NCBI GenBank assembly: GCA_030837785.1
Contig: JAUQYA010000120.1
Coordinates: 72,080 to 136,079 of the forward strand
DNA from: Albidovulum sp.
GTDB taxonomy: Bacteria; Pseudomonadota; Alphaproteobacteria; Rhodobacterales; Rhodobacteraceae
DNA: 64,000 nucleotides
Direction: 5' to 3'
Below the pieces are notes generated by a model that ran no database searches, had not been told where the DNA came from, and saw nothing but the letters and a program-made list of their open reading frames with translations. The stretch's first letter is position 1, and each line of letters starts with the position of its first letter. This document shows, piece after piece, positions 7,655 to 16,066 of the stretch. A program made the translations under genes and the position numbers.

Positions 7655-8935
7655 GTGTACAACTACGGATTCTTCAGTTTCGACTCGAAGGACGAGCTGC
7701 TCGCGAAGGCGATCGAGTACTGGAACCCCGGAAAGACGAAGTTCTGGCAGGACGCGGGCATCGACCTGGTGATCGACCGGCGCGAGGGCTACTTCCTCTA
7801 CGACATGTCGGGCCGGCGGTTGATCGACCTGCATCTCAATGGCGGGACTTACAATTTCGGCCATCGCAACCCCGAACTCGTGGCCACGCTGAAATCTGCC
7901 CTCGACTATTTCGACATGGGCAACCACTGGTTCCCCTCGGTGGCGCGCGCCGCCTTCGCCGAGAAGCTGGTGAAAACGGCGCCAGGGATGAAATATGCGA
8001 TCTTCGGCGCGGGTGGGGCCGAAGCCGTGGAAATCGCCCTGAAAACTGCCCGATATGTCACAAAACGTCGCAAGATCGCCTCCATCATCAAGGGCTACCA
8101 CGGCCATTCCGGCCTGTCGGTGGCCACCGGCGACGAACGTTTTTCCAGGATCTTCCTCGCCGACCGGCCCGAGGAGTTCGTCCATGTGCCCTTCAACGAC
8201 GCCGAGGCGCTGGAGCGTGCGCTGAAGGGGCGCGACGTGGCGGCCTTCATCATCGAGACGATTCCTGCGACCTACGGCTTCCCGATGCCGGACGAAGGCT
8301 ACCTGAAAGCCTGCCAGGAGATCTGCCGCCGCTACGGCACGCTCTACATCGCCGACGAGGTGCAGACCGGACTGATGCGCACCGGGGCGATGTGGGGCTG
8401 GCAGTCCTACGGGCTGGAACCCGACATGTTCGTCACCGCCAAGGGCCTCGGCGGCGGCATCTACCCGATCTCGGCCTGCGTGGTGACCGAGAAGTGCGGC
8501 GCCTGGCAGCACGAGGACGGGGCCGCGCATATCTCCACCTCGGGCGGGTCCGAATTGGGCTGCATCGTCGGCCACCAGGTCATCGAGATGCTCCAGCGCC
8601 CCGAGGTGATCGCCAACGCCCATTATGTGGCCGAGTTCTTCCAGCGCAGCCTGGCCGAGATGATGGCCGCCCACAGCGACATCTTCGTCGGCGTCCGCCA
8701 GCGGGGTGTCGTGCTGGGGCTCGAATTCGACCATCCCGAGGGCGCGGTGGCGGTGTCGCGCGCGCTTTACGAGAACGGGGTCTGGGCGATCTTCTCCTCG
8801 CTCGACAAGCGAGTGTTGCAGTTCAAGCCGGGGGTGCTTCTCGACGCGGCCACCTGCCAGGAGATCATCGACCGGATGGAAGCGGCGATGCCGAGGGCGC
8901 GTGCGCTGTTGCGCAACCCGCGCCGCGCCGCCTGA
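7655..8935 (+). CDS. Class III PLP enzyme of the BMC operon (candidate amino-alcohol-phosphate phospho-lyase)
   Basis: A 426-aa class III aminotransferase-fold enzyme, first gene of the BMC operon. I chose the GTG at 7655 because a clear ribosome site (ggaggt, 7643-7648) sits six bases before it; an in-frame TTG at 7604 lies inside the palindrome. The PLP lysine is Lys263 in 'TAKGLGGGIYPI' and Asp234 is in 'IADEVQTGLMRTG'. RMM-type microcompartment loci carry a class III enzyme that eliminates phosphate and ammonia from O-phospho-1-amino-2-propanol to give propionaldehyde. Position and neighbours support this, though simple transamination is not excluded. No encapsulation helix is obvious at either end. 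Confidence 0.88.
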   Translation: MYNYGFFSFDSKDELLAKAIEYWNPGKTKFWQDAGIDLVIDRREGYFLYDMSGRRLIDLHLNGGTYNFGHRNPELVATLKSALDYFDMGNHWFPSVARAAFAEKLVKTAPGMKYAIFGAGGAEAVEIALKTARYVTKRRKIASIIKGYHGHSGLSVATGDERFSRIFLADRPEEFVHVPFNDAEALERALKGRDVAAFIIETIPATYGFPMPDEGYLKACQEICRRYGTLYIADEVQTGLMRTGAMWGWQSYGLEPDMFVTAKGLGGGIYPISACVVTEKCGAWQHEDGAAHISTSGGSELGCIVGHQVIEMLQRPEVIANAHYVAEFFQRSLAEMMAAHSDIFVGVRQRGVVLGLEFDHPEGAVAVSRALYENGVWAIFSSLDKRVLQFKPGVLLDAATCQEIIDRMEAAMPRARALLRNPRRAA

Positions 8936-8953
8936 TCCGGGAAGGGGTGAGAG

Positions 8954-10513
8954 ATGCCGATCCACGACGACGCGCCGCGGCTTCAGGTGCCCGACCGGGC
9001 CGAGACCACCGCGCGGATGAAGATCGACCGGGCGGGCTGGGCGGTGCGTGCCTATGCCCGCTACGACCGCGCCGCGGTGATGCGGATCGTGCGCGCCGTC
9101 GCCGAGGTCGCGCATCAAGCGGCCGGGCACTACGCCGACTGGGCGGTGCGCGAGACCGGCATGGGCGTGGCCGAGCACAAGCGCCTGAAGAACGAGATGT
9201 CGGCGCATCCGCTGGTGGATTTCTACGAGGACATGGATCTCGTGAATCCGCGTGTCGATCCGGCGCGCAAGATGGTGGAAATCCCGAAGCCGGCCGGGGT
9301 AATCTTCGCCCTGACGCCGGCGACCAACCCGATCTCGACGCTCTATTACAAGACGATCCTCGCGCTTCTTGGCCGCAACGCCGTAATCTTCAGCCCGCAC
9401 CCGCTGGCCAGGGCCTGCTGCAACGACGCGGCGGCGCGGCTCGAGGCGGCGGCGGTGGCGGCGGGTGCGCCGGTCGGGCTGATCCAGTGCGTCGAGGAGC
9501 CCTCGATTCCGCTGGTACAGGCGCTGATGGCCTCGCCCAAGGTGCAGGTGATCCTCGCCACCGGCGGCGGTCCGATGGTGCGCGCGGCCTATTCCTCGGG
9601 CAATCCGGCGATCGGTGTGGGGCCGGGCAACGCGCCGGTCTATGTCGATCCGGATGCCGACCAGAACGCCGCCGCGCGGCGGATCATCGAATCGAAGTCC
9701 TTCGACAACTCGGTGCTCTGCACGCATGAAAGCGTGTTGATCTCGCTCGAGGACAACCGCGGCCAGCTGGAACGCGCGCTGCGCGCGGCCGGCGCCCATG
9801 TCTGCACCGGGGCCGAGGTGGCGAAGCTTCGCGCCTTCCTCTTCCCGCAAGGTCACCTGAATACCGCGACGGTGGGCAAGAGCGCGGTCTGGATCGCCGA
9901 ACAGGCCGGCTTCCGTGTCGTGCCCTCGATCCGGGTGCTGGTGGCGCAGATCGAACAGGTGGGGCTCGACGAGCCGCTCACGCGCGAAAAGCTCTCGCCC
10001 GTGCTCGCCTGGGCCACCGCGGAAAGCTTCGAGCGGGCGACCGGCATGGCGCAAATGATCCTGAGGATGGTCGGCGCCGGCCATTCGGCAGCCTTCCACG
10101 GCGAGGATGCGCAGAAGGCGATGGATTTCGCCGCTGCGCTGTCGGTCTACCGGGTGGTGGTCAACGCCCCCTGCTCGCAGGGGGCGGCGGGCTTCGCCAC
10201 CCATCTCGCGCCCTCGTTCATGATCGGCACCGGCTATTTCGGCCGTTCCTCGGTCGGCGAGAACATCGGGCCGCAGCATCTGGTGCACTGGACGCGACTC
10301 GCCTGGAACTCCGACGCGGCGGTGTCGATGCCGGACATGAGCGGCGTGCGCGTGCCCTTCGAGGGGCCGGCGGCGGACCGGCGCCCGGCAACCGCGCCGC
10401 GGCCGCGCCCCGTCGCGGTGCCCGCCGCCACCGAGGCGGGCGGGATGGACCGCGACCTCTTGCGCCAACTCATCCTCCAGGAACTCCGTGAACTGACCCG
10501 AGGCCAGTCGTGA
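8954..10513 (+). CDS. CoA-acylating aldehyde dehydrogenase with C-terminal BMC encapsulation peptide
   Basis: A 519-aa enzyme of the EutE/PduP-type acylating aldehyde dehydrogenase family. The catalytic Cys256 is in 'SFDNSVLCTHES'; the cofactor-binding region includes 'ATGGGPMV' and 'GVGPGNAPVY'. After the catalytic domain come a Pro/Ala/Arg-rich linker (about 468-495) and a terminal amphipathic helix at 498-519 with 'LLRQLILQELREL'. That is the classic form of an encapsulation peptide that binds the shell lumen. The enzyme would convert an aldehyde from the PLP enzyme to acyl-CoA with NAD+. Its stop overlaps the next gene's GTG start. Confidence 0.93.
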   Translation: MPIHDDAPRLQVPDRAETTARMKIDRAGWAVRAYARYDRAAVMRIVRAVAEVAHQAAGHYADWAVRETGMGVAEHKRLKNEMSAHPLVDFYEDMDLVNPRVDPARKMVEIPKPAGVIFALTPATNPISTLYYKTILALLGRNAVIFSPHPLARACCNDAAARLEAAAVAAGAPVGLIQCVEEPSIPLVQALMASPKVQVILATGGGPMVRAAYSSGNPAIGVGPGNAPVYVDPDADQNAAARRIIESKSFDNSVLCTHESVLISLEDNRGQLERALRAAGAHVCTGAEVAKLRAFLFPQGHLNTATVGKSAVWIAEQAGFRVVPSIRVLVAQIEQVGLDEPLTREKLSPVLAWATAESFERATGMAQMILRMVGAGHSAAFHGEDAQKAMDFAAALSVYRVVVNAPCSQGAAGFATHLAPSFMIGTGYFGRSSVGENIGPQHLVHWTRLAWNSDAAVSMPDMSGVRVPFEGPAADRRPATAPRPRPVAVPAATEAGGMDRDLLRQLILQELRELTRGQS

Positions 10514-11124
10514 CCGAACTTCGCGCCTTCATCTTCATCGACCAGTTGCAGCCGCAGACGCTGGCCTATACCGCGACCTGGATGCGCGGCACGCTGCCCC
10601 GCGCACGGATGGCCGCGCAGATCATCGAGATCGCACCGGGCCTCGGCATCGAGGCGCTCACCGACACGGTGCTGAAAAGCGCAGAGGTGCGGGCCGGCTC
10701 GCTGGTGGTAGAGCGGCAGTTCGGCACGCTTCAGTTCCACGCCTATTCCACCGCCGAGGTGCGGGCCGGCGCCGAGGCGGCGCTGGCCGCGATGGGCAAG
10801 CGGCGGGAGGAGGCGGAACGCCCGAGGATCACCGCCTCGCAGATCGTGACGCGGGTGGACGCCCAGCACGCATTCCTGATCAACCGCAACAAGGCGGGCT
10901 CGATGGTTCTGGGGGGCGAAAGCGTCTACCTGCTGGAATGCCAGCCCGCGGCCTATGCGATCCTCGCCTGCAACGAGGCGGAGAAGGCGGCCGACATCAA
11001 GGTCATCGACATGCGGATGTTCGGTGCCAACGGGCGGCTCTACCTCGCCGGCACCGAGGCGGACGTGCGGAACGCTCGCGATGCGGCCGAACGCGCGTTG
11101 CGCGAGGCGGGGGCCGCGGGATGA
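10510..11124 (+). CDS. Tandem-domain BMC shell protein (BMC-T), first copy
   Basis: A 204-aa protein with two BMC domains in tandem, as in trimeric pseudohexamer shell proteins. Recognisable elements include 'AAQIIEIAPGLGIEALTDTVLKSA' split across residues 35-58 in repeat 1 and 'VYLLECQPAAYAILACNEAEKAA' around 143-165 in repeat 2. It starts with GTG overlapping the aldehyde dehydrogenase stop (GTGA), so the two are translationally coupled. It is a paralog of the protein at 12210-12833; both begin with the 'TELR' stretch. Trimers of this type often carry gated or metabolite pores. Most like the RMM-type trimers, by recollection. Confidence 0.88.
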   Translation: MTELRAFIFIDQLQPQTLAYTATWMRGTLPRARMAAQIIEIAPGLGIEALTDTVLKSAEVRAGSLVVERQFGTLQFHAYSTAEVRAGAEAALAAMGKRREEAERPRITASQIVTRVDAQHAFLINRNKAGSMVLGGESVYLLECQPAAYAILACNEAEKAADIKVIDMRMFGANGRLYLAGTEADVRNARDAAERALREAGAAG

Positions 11125-11603
11125 GCGAGCTGAGATCCCTCATCCGCCAGATCCTGGCCGAGGAGATCGCGGCGTTGCGATCGGAAAACCTCGGCGGACC
11201 GCAGGTGGAGCGGGTGCGCGCCGGCAGCGAGGCGGAACTGACAGAGTTCGCGCTGTCGGTGCTGGCCCGGGCCCAGGATGCGGGCTTTGCCGCCGCGCTC
11301 AGCGAAGGGCGCATCCGCTTTGCGCCCGAAGCGCCGGCCGCGGCACCGCCGAGGGCGGCCTATGTGCCGCCTGCTTCGCCGCCCCTCCCGCAACCTGCGG
11401 CGGCGGCCCAGCCCATGACGCTGGTGACCACGCTCCCTGCCCGCGTGCCGGAACTGCTGAAGGGCCTGATCACCGAACGCGACATCGCCGGCATCGCCGA
11501 AGGCGAGACCCGGCTGCGCATCAGCAAGACCGCGCGGCTGACGCCGCTTGCGGGCGACGAGGCGCGCCGCCGCGGCCTCAGGATCGAAAGGACATCGGCA
11601 TGA
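11121..11603 (+). CDS. 160-aa BMC-associated protein: encapsulation-like helix plus EutQ-like C-terminal segment
   Basis: No named family is certain. The ATG at 11121 overlaps the preceding stop (ATGA). Residues 1-20 form an amphipathic helix ('LRSLIRQILAEEIAALR') resembling the C-terminal helix of the aldehyde dehydrogenase. Residues 35-65 look helical, 66-98 are a Pro/Ala linker, and 114-157 contain 'LITERDIAGI' followed by 'ARLTPLAGDEARRRGLRI'. The last segment resembles the N-terminal segment of EutQ and EutT ('LITANDI...ITPEAREVA'), known from other microcompartment proteins. It may be a lumen scaffold or recruit enzymes to the shell. Its place between shell genes supports a structural or assembly role; function is not established. 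Confidence 0.7.
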   Translation: MSELRSLIRQILAEEIAALRSENLGGPQVERVRAGSEAELTEFALSVLARAQDAGFAAALSEGRIRFAPEAPAAAPPRAAYVPPASPPLPQPAAAAQPMTLVTTLPARVPELLKGLITERDIAGIAEGETRLRISKTARLTPLAGDEARRRGLRIERTSA

Positions 11604-11869
11604 TACGGGCGCGCGTCAGCGGCAGGCTCTGGTCCACCCGCCATATCGGAACGCTGCCGACCGGGGCGCTCCTGGAGGTGGAAACCGAAACCGGCGCGAA
11701 GCTCATCGCCTTCGACCCGCTCGGCTGCGCCGACGGCGAGACGGTGCTGGTCACCCAGGGGTCGGTCGCGGCTTCGTGGTTCCAGGACAGGTCGGCCCCG
11801 ATCGACGCCCTCATCATCGGCTCGATCGACGAACAATCCGTCGGGAAACCGGCAGCAAAACGCAAGTAA
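11600..11869 (+). CDS. BMC vertex pentamer protein (BMC-P, EutN/CcmL family)
   Basis: An 89-aa EutN/CcmL/BMV-fold protein, usual length for the family. It has the N-terminal 'MIRARVSGRLWSTRH' beta strand, 'KLIAFDPLGCADGETVLVTQGS' across residues 34-55, and the C-terminal 'IDALIIGSID'. These pentamers cap the vertices of the polyhedral shell. The ATG overlaps the stop of the previous gene (ATGA). It is the only vertex protein visible in the window, so it is probably essential for a closed shell here. Confidence 0.92.
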   Translation: MIRARVSGRLWSTRHIGTLPTGALLEVETETGAKLIAFDPLGCADGETVLVTQGSVAASWFQDRSAPIDALIIGSIDEQSVGKPAAKRK

Positions 11870-11884
11870 GGGAGTTCCAGAGAA

Positions 11885-12166
11885 ATGGCTAATCTTGCAA
11901 TCGGAATGATCGAAACCAAGGGCTACGTGCCGGCGCTGTCGGCGGCCGACGCGATGGTCAAGGCCGCGAACGTCGAGATCATCGCCCGCAACGAAGTGGG
12001 CGGCGGCCTGGTCTCGGTCGTGGTACGCGGCGACGTGGGCGCGGTGAAGGCCGCCACCGAGGCGGGCGCCGAGGCGGCCGCACAGGTGGGCGAGGTGACG
12101 GCGGTCCATGTCATCCCGCGCCCGCATCCCGACCTCTCCAAGCATTTCGAGGCGGTCAAGGGCTGA
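11885..12166 (+). CDS. BMC hexamer shell protein (BMC-H)
   Basis: A 93-aa single-BMC-domain protein, canonical length. It begins '[21 protein letters not shown]', with each element at the usual place, followed by the strand-helix set '[19 protein letters not shown]' and the terminal '[10 protein letters not shown]' strand, which are hallmarks of PduA/EutM-type hexamers. It forms the facets of the shell, with the pore lined by the loop after the '[10 protein letters not shown]' helix-strand. A good ribosome site (aagggag) precedes the ATG. It is the only BMC-H gene in the window. Confidence 0.95.
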   Translation: MANLAIGMIETKGYVPALSAADAMVKAANVEIIARNEVGGGLVSVVVRGDVGAVKAATEAGAEAAAQVGEVTAVHVIPRPHPDLSKHFEAVKG

Positions 12167-12209
12167 GCCCCTTGGCGCCCGGCAGCCCCCGCACCCCGAG
12201 GACTGAGGC

Positions 12210-12833
12210 ATGACAGAGCTTCGCGTCTATCTTCCAATCGAGGATCTCCAGCCCCAGTTCGCGGCGTATCTCTCCTCGCCCACCCGGGCGAGGGGCTATC
12301 CGCCCTTCGCAGGTCAGCATTCGCTGATCATCGAGGTGGCGCCGGCCCTGGCGATCCACCGGATCACCGACATCGCGCTGAAGTCGGCGCCGGAGATGGA
12401 GCCGGGCATCCTCTACACCGAACGCCAGTTCGGCCTTCTCGAACTGCATTCCGACCGGCTGGAGGATCTGCAGGCGGCCGGGGAAGCGATCCTCAAGGGA
12501 ATCGGCGCGAAGCCCGAGGACCAGATGAGGCCGCAGATCCTCTACCACGACATCATCGAGGATCTGTCGGACCAGCACGCGATCATCCTCAACCGCTCGC
12601 GCGACGCCTCGATCCTCGTGCCCGGCCAGGCGCTCCTGATCTACGAGATGGCGCCGGCGCTTTTCGCCTGCGTTGCCGCAAACGAGGCCGAGAAGGCCGC
12701 GCCCGGCTGCGTCATCAACGATGTGCAGATGATGGGCGCGACGGGGCGGCTGTTCATCTCCGGCCGGCTTCAGGACATGCGGCTCGCGCGGGACACGATC
12801 ACCGCCCGGCTCGAGGCGATCAGGGGACGTTAG
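12210..12833 (+). CDS. Tandem-domain BMC shell protein (BMC-T), second copy
   Basis: A 207-aa tandem BMC protein, paralog of 10510-11124. Shared features include the N-terminal 'TELRVYLPIEDLQPQFAAYL', the repeat 1 helix 'IIEVAPALAIHRITDIALKSA' (split at residues 34-54), 'ERQFGLLELH', and in repeat 2 'DQHAIILNRSRDASILVPG' and 'ALFACVAANEAEKAAPG'. The pair suggests either two pore types in the shell or a mixed trimer. It is 43 bases downstream of the hexamer gene and followed after 95 bases by the importer genes, so the shell module ends here. Confidence 0.87.
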   Translation: MTELRVYLPIEDLQPQFAAYLSSPTRARGYPPFAGQHSLIIEVAPALAIHRITDIALKSAPEMEPGILYTERQFGLLELHSDRLEDLQAAGEAILKGIGAKPEDQMRPQILYHDIIEDLSDQHAIILNRSRDASILVPGQALLIYEMAPALFACVAANEAEKAAPGCVINDVQMMGATGRLFISGRLQDMRLARDTITARLEAIRGR

Positions 12834-12928
12834 CAGCTGCGGCATCCGGCAGGCAGCCGGGGCCGCAGGACCACGCGAAAGAGGCGGACGAACCGCCCGG
12901 ACGCGCACCATCACCAAGGGAGGAAGAC

Positions 12929-14065
12929 ATGATCAACAGACGCCAGTTCTCGCTCGGGGCCGCGGGCCTTGCCGGCCTTTCCGCCTTGACGCTGCCGGGC
13001 CGAAGCCTTGCCGCGCGCAACGACCAGCTGAACATCCTGTGCTGGGAGGGCTACAACTCCGACGACGTGCTCAACCCGTTCCGCGAACGCAACGCGGGCG
13101 CGACGGTGCGGGCCGAAAGCGGCACCTCCGACCCCGAGATGATCAACCGCCTGCGGGCCGGCGGCCTTGCCCAGTGGGACCTGATCAACGTCAACCAGGC
13201 CTGGGCGCGGGGCGTGATGTTCAAGGAGCAGCTGATCAAGCCGCTGAACAAGGAACGCTTCCTGCCCTATTTCGCGAAGATGTCGCCGGAATTCGCCAAC
13301 CCGCCCTATCCGATGGCGTTCTCGCCGGACGGCAACGATCTGATGGGCATGCCGCAGCGCTACGGCGCGTTCAACTTCGTCGTCAACACTGACAAGATCA
13401 GCCAGGACATGGCCGAGGACCAGGGCTGGAACCTGTTCCTCGACCCGGCGATGAAGGGCCGCTATGGCGTCCTGACCTATGACAACTGGAACGTGATGCA
13501 CCTGTGCATGACCGCCGGCTTCGATCCGTTCAAGCCGGTAAACGAGGCGGACCTCGGCAAATACACCGAAGTCTCCAGGCAGATCATGGGCAACGCCAAG
13601 CTGATGACCGACGATCTGGTGGCGATGAACACCGCGCTGATCAACGGCGAGATCGACTGCTACTTCACCGGCGGCGTCTTCTCCTGCTCGGGTGCGCGCT
13701 ACGACGGCATGTCCAACATCCGCGGCATCACCCCGCGGTCGGGCCCGGTCGACGGCAAGGGCGGCATCGTCTGGGTGGAGATCACCTCGGCGGTCAACAA
13801 CCCCGATCCGTCGACGCTGGCGGAGGACTTCCTCGAATACGTCCAGGAGCCCGAGATCGCCGTCCTCGTCGCCTCGGGCGGCGGCACGCTCAACCCGATC
13901 ACCCAGATGGGCAACCCCGAGGTGATGGCGCTGTTCGACGCGGACCAGCTCGACGCCATGCAGGTCGATACGCTGGCCGAAGACCTGTCACGCTGCGTCG
14001 AGTTCGAGGAAGTACCTTCCTACGACCAGTTGCTGGCGATCTATGTCGAGGCCCGCCGCGGCTGA
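12929..14065 (+). CDS. Polyamine-type ABC transporter substrate-binding protein (PotD-like)
   Basis: A 378-aa periplasmic binding protein with a twin-arginine leader (residues 2-30, 'NRRQFSLGAAGLAGLSAL', cleavage near 'SLAARN'). The mature part starts 'LNILCWEGYNSDDVLNPF', typical of the PotD/PotF spermidine/putrescine family, and includes 'LGKYTEVSRQIMG' and 'YFTGGVFSC' in the ligand lobe. A strong ribosome site (aagggagg) precedes the ATG. As the first of four importer genes in the BMC operon, it probably captures a cationic amine or amino alcohol that feeds the compartment. Tat export is unusual for this family but not unique. Confidence 0.9.
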   Translation: MINRRQFSLGAAGLAGLSALTLPGRSLAARNDQLNILCWEGYNSDDVLNPFRERNAGATVRAESGTSDPEMINRLRAGGLAQWDLINVNQAWARGVMFKEQLIKPLNKERFLPYFAKMSPEFANPPYPMAFSPDGNDLMGMPQRYGAFNFVVNTDKISQDMAEDQGWNLFLDPAMKGRYGVLTYDNWNVMHLCMTAGFDPFKPVNEADLGKYTEVSRQIMGNAKLMTDDLVAMNTALINGEIDCYFTGGVFSCSGARYDGMSNIRGITPRSGPVDGKGGIVWVEITSAVNNPDPSTLAEDFLEYVQEPEIAVLVASGGGTLNPITQMGNPEVMALFDADQLDAMQVDTLAEDLSRCVEFEEVPSYDQLLAIYVEARRG

Positions 14066-14118
14066 ACCCCGGCTGCCCGGCGGGGTGCCGATGCCCTCGC
14101 CGGGCGCTTCATGCGGAT

Positions 14119-15225
14119 ATGGATGACAAGACGATGGTGGGGCAGCCTTTCCTGCGGATAGAGAGCGTGACCAAGCGATTCGGCCGGTTCACCGCGGTGG
14201 ACCGGATCAGCCTGGACATCGCGGAAGGCGAATTCCTGACCATCGTCGGTCCCTCCGGCTCCGGCAAGTCGACGCTGATCCGGCTCCTGGTCGGCATCGA
14301 CGAGGTGACCGAGGGCACGATCAGCCTGAAAGGCGCGCGAATCGACCAGATGCCCGCCGACAAGCGGCCGACCTGCATGGTGTTCCAGTCGCTCGCGCTC
14401 TTCCCGCACATGACGGTGGGCCAGAACATCGAGTTCCCGCTGAAGGTGCGCAAGCTGCCGCCGGAGGCGCGCCGGGCACGGGCGCTGGAGTTGCTGGCGC
14501 TCCTCAGGCTGCCGGAAAACTATTACGGAAAGCGCATCTCGCAATGTTCGGGCGGCGAGCGGCAGCGCGTGGCGCTGGCCCGCGCGCTGGCCTTCGACCC
14601 GCAGATCATCGTCTTCGACGAGCCGCTGTCGGCGCTCGACTACCGGTTGCGCAAGACGCTGGAGAAGGAGCTGAAGGACCTTCACGCGCGCACCCGCAAG
14701 ACCTTCATCTACATCACCCATTCGCTCGAGGAGGCGATGGTGATGTCGGACCGCATCGCCATCATGCGCGCCGGCCGGTTCGAGCAGATCGCCACCGCCG
14801 AGGAAATCTATTCCCGCCCGCTTAGCCGCTTCGTCGCGAGCTTCATGGGCGAGGTGAACCTCTTCGCCCTGAGCGCGGGCGAGGGCGACGGGCCGCGCTG
14901 GCAGGACGGCGGGATTGCCGCGGCGCCGGGGACGCTGACACTCGCTCCGGGCTGGAGCGGCACGGCGATGGTCCGGCCGGAGCTGATCCATTTCCTCGCA
15001 CCGGAGCAGGGTGCGGACTTCACCCTCGCCGGCCGGCTCGTCGCCGAATATGCGCTCGGCTCGCGCGTCCAGTATGCGGTCGCCACCGGGGCGGGCACCG
15101 AGGTGACGGTGGAACGCCCGTTCGAGGCGCGGCTGGAGGCGCCCGTCGGCAGCCCGGTGCGGCTCGGCTGGGATCGCGGCTCCATCCACCTGATCGCGGA
15201 AGGGGCGGGCGATGGAACGGTTTGA
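14119..15225 (+). CDS. Polyamine-type ABC transporter ATP-binding protein (PotA-like)
   Basis: A 368-aa importer ATPase. Walker A 'GPSGSGKS' is at 44-51, the signature 'CSGGERQRVALARAL' near 142-156, Walker B 'IIVFDEPLSALD' follows, and a C-terminal TOBE-like regulatory domain occupies about 240-368. The start is not secure: ATG 14119 or ATG 14134 are both possible and neither has a strong ribosome site. The 3' end overlaps the permease start by 14 bases. It energises the importer with the two permeases that follow. Confidence 0.9.
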   Translation: MDDKTMVGQPFLRIESVTKRFGRFTAVDRISLDIAEGEFLTIVGPSGSGKSTLIRLLVGIDEVTEGTISLKGARIDQMPADKRPTCMVFQSLALFPHMTVGQNIEFPLKVRKLPPEARRARALELLALLRLPENYYGKRISQCSGGERQRVALARALAFDPQIIVFDEPLSALDYRLRKTLEKELKDLHARTRKTFIYITHSLEEAMVMSDRIAIMRAGRFEQIATAEEIYSRPLSRFVASFMGEVNLFALSAGEGDGPRWQDGGIAAAPGTLTLAPGWSGTAMVRPELIHFLAPEQGADFTLAGRLVAEYALGSRVQYAVATGAGTEVTVERPFEARLEAPVGSPVRLGWDRGSIHLIAEGAGDGTV

Positions 15226-16066
15226 ACGACGGCTCGGCCTGCTGACCGCGCTGCCGATCGGGCTTTTGCTGGTGGTCAGCTTCCTGATGCCGATGCTGGT
15301 CATCGCGGCCTTCGCGGTGATGCCGCAGAAGGTCTTCGAACTGACGCATCTGCCGGACTTCTCGTCGTTCGCGGTGATCTGGGAACAGGGCTACTACAGA
15401 TCGCTCTTGCGCTCGCTCGGACTTGCGTTCCTGACGACCGCGATCCTCTTTGTGGTCTGCTGGCCGCTGGCCTACGGCATGGCCAAGGTCTTCGGGCGCT
15501 TCACCCTCGTGATCACCGTTCTGGTGGTCCTGCTCCTGTTCGTGTCGGAGAACATCCGGCTGTTCGGCTGGAACCTGACGCTGATGAAGGGTGGCCTTCT
15601 GGAGGGGCATCTGCGCGCCTGGACGGGCCTGAGCTTCGAGACGCCGCTCTACAAGTGGCCGGTGATCGTCTTCGGCATGTGCTATGTCTACTTCCCCTTC
15701 ATGCTCTTCCCGCTGGCACAGGGGATCGCGCTGGTGCCCGATGACGCGCGGCTCGCGGCGATGGACATGGGCGCGGGCCCGTGGCGTATCCTGTTCGAGG
15801 TCGAGATGCCGCTGGCGGCGCCGGGGATCATGGTGGGAAGCCTCCTGACCTTCGTGCTGTCGGCGGGCGCGGTGGCCGAGGCCAAGCTCCTCGGCGGCCG
15901 CTCGGTCGTGGTGCTGACCGACGACGTGGAAAGCGCCTTTACCTACGGGCAGAACTGGCCGCTCGGCTCGGCGCTGTCGCTGTCGCTGATCGTCATCGTG
16001 GCGCTGATCGCAATGGTGCCGATCAGCCGGATCGACCTTGACGCGATCATGGGGCGGCGCAAATGA
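15212..16066 (+). CDS. ABC transporter permease (PotB-like)
   Basis: A 284-aa inner-membrane permease with about six hydrophobic helices, the first at residues 8-32. The EAA loop that couples to the ATPase is visible as 'AAMDMGAGPWRILFEVEMPLAAPG' over about residues 187-210. It overlaps the ATPase gene by 14 bases and the next permease by four, which shows tight translational coupling. It belongs to the polyamine/opine/phosphonate permease family and forms a heterodimer with the product of 16063-16857. Confidence 0.9.
   Translation: MERFERRLGLLTALPIGLLLVVSFLMPMLVIAAFAVMPQKVFELTHLPDFSSFAVIWEQGYYRSLLRSLGLAFLTTAILFVVCWPLAYGMAKVFGRFTLVITVLVVLLLFVSENIRLFGWNLTLMKGGLLEGHLRAWTGLSFETPLYKWPVIVFGMCYVYFPFMLFPLAQGIALVPDDARLAAMDMGAGPWRILFEVEMPLAAPGIMVGSLLTFVLSAGAVAEAKLLGGRSVVVLTDDVESAFTYGQNWPLGSALSLSLIVIVALIAMVPISRIDLDAIMGRRK

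Noticed and set aside
7637..10468. A 943-codon open frame on the minus strand opposite the PLP enzyme and aldehyde dehydrogenase
   Set aside because: Composition is antisense-like (His/Arg/Gly/Asp rich), there is no domain, and the plus strand carries intact catalytic motifs across the whole span.
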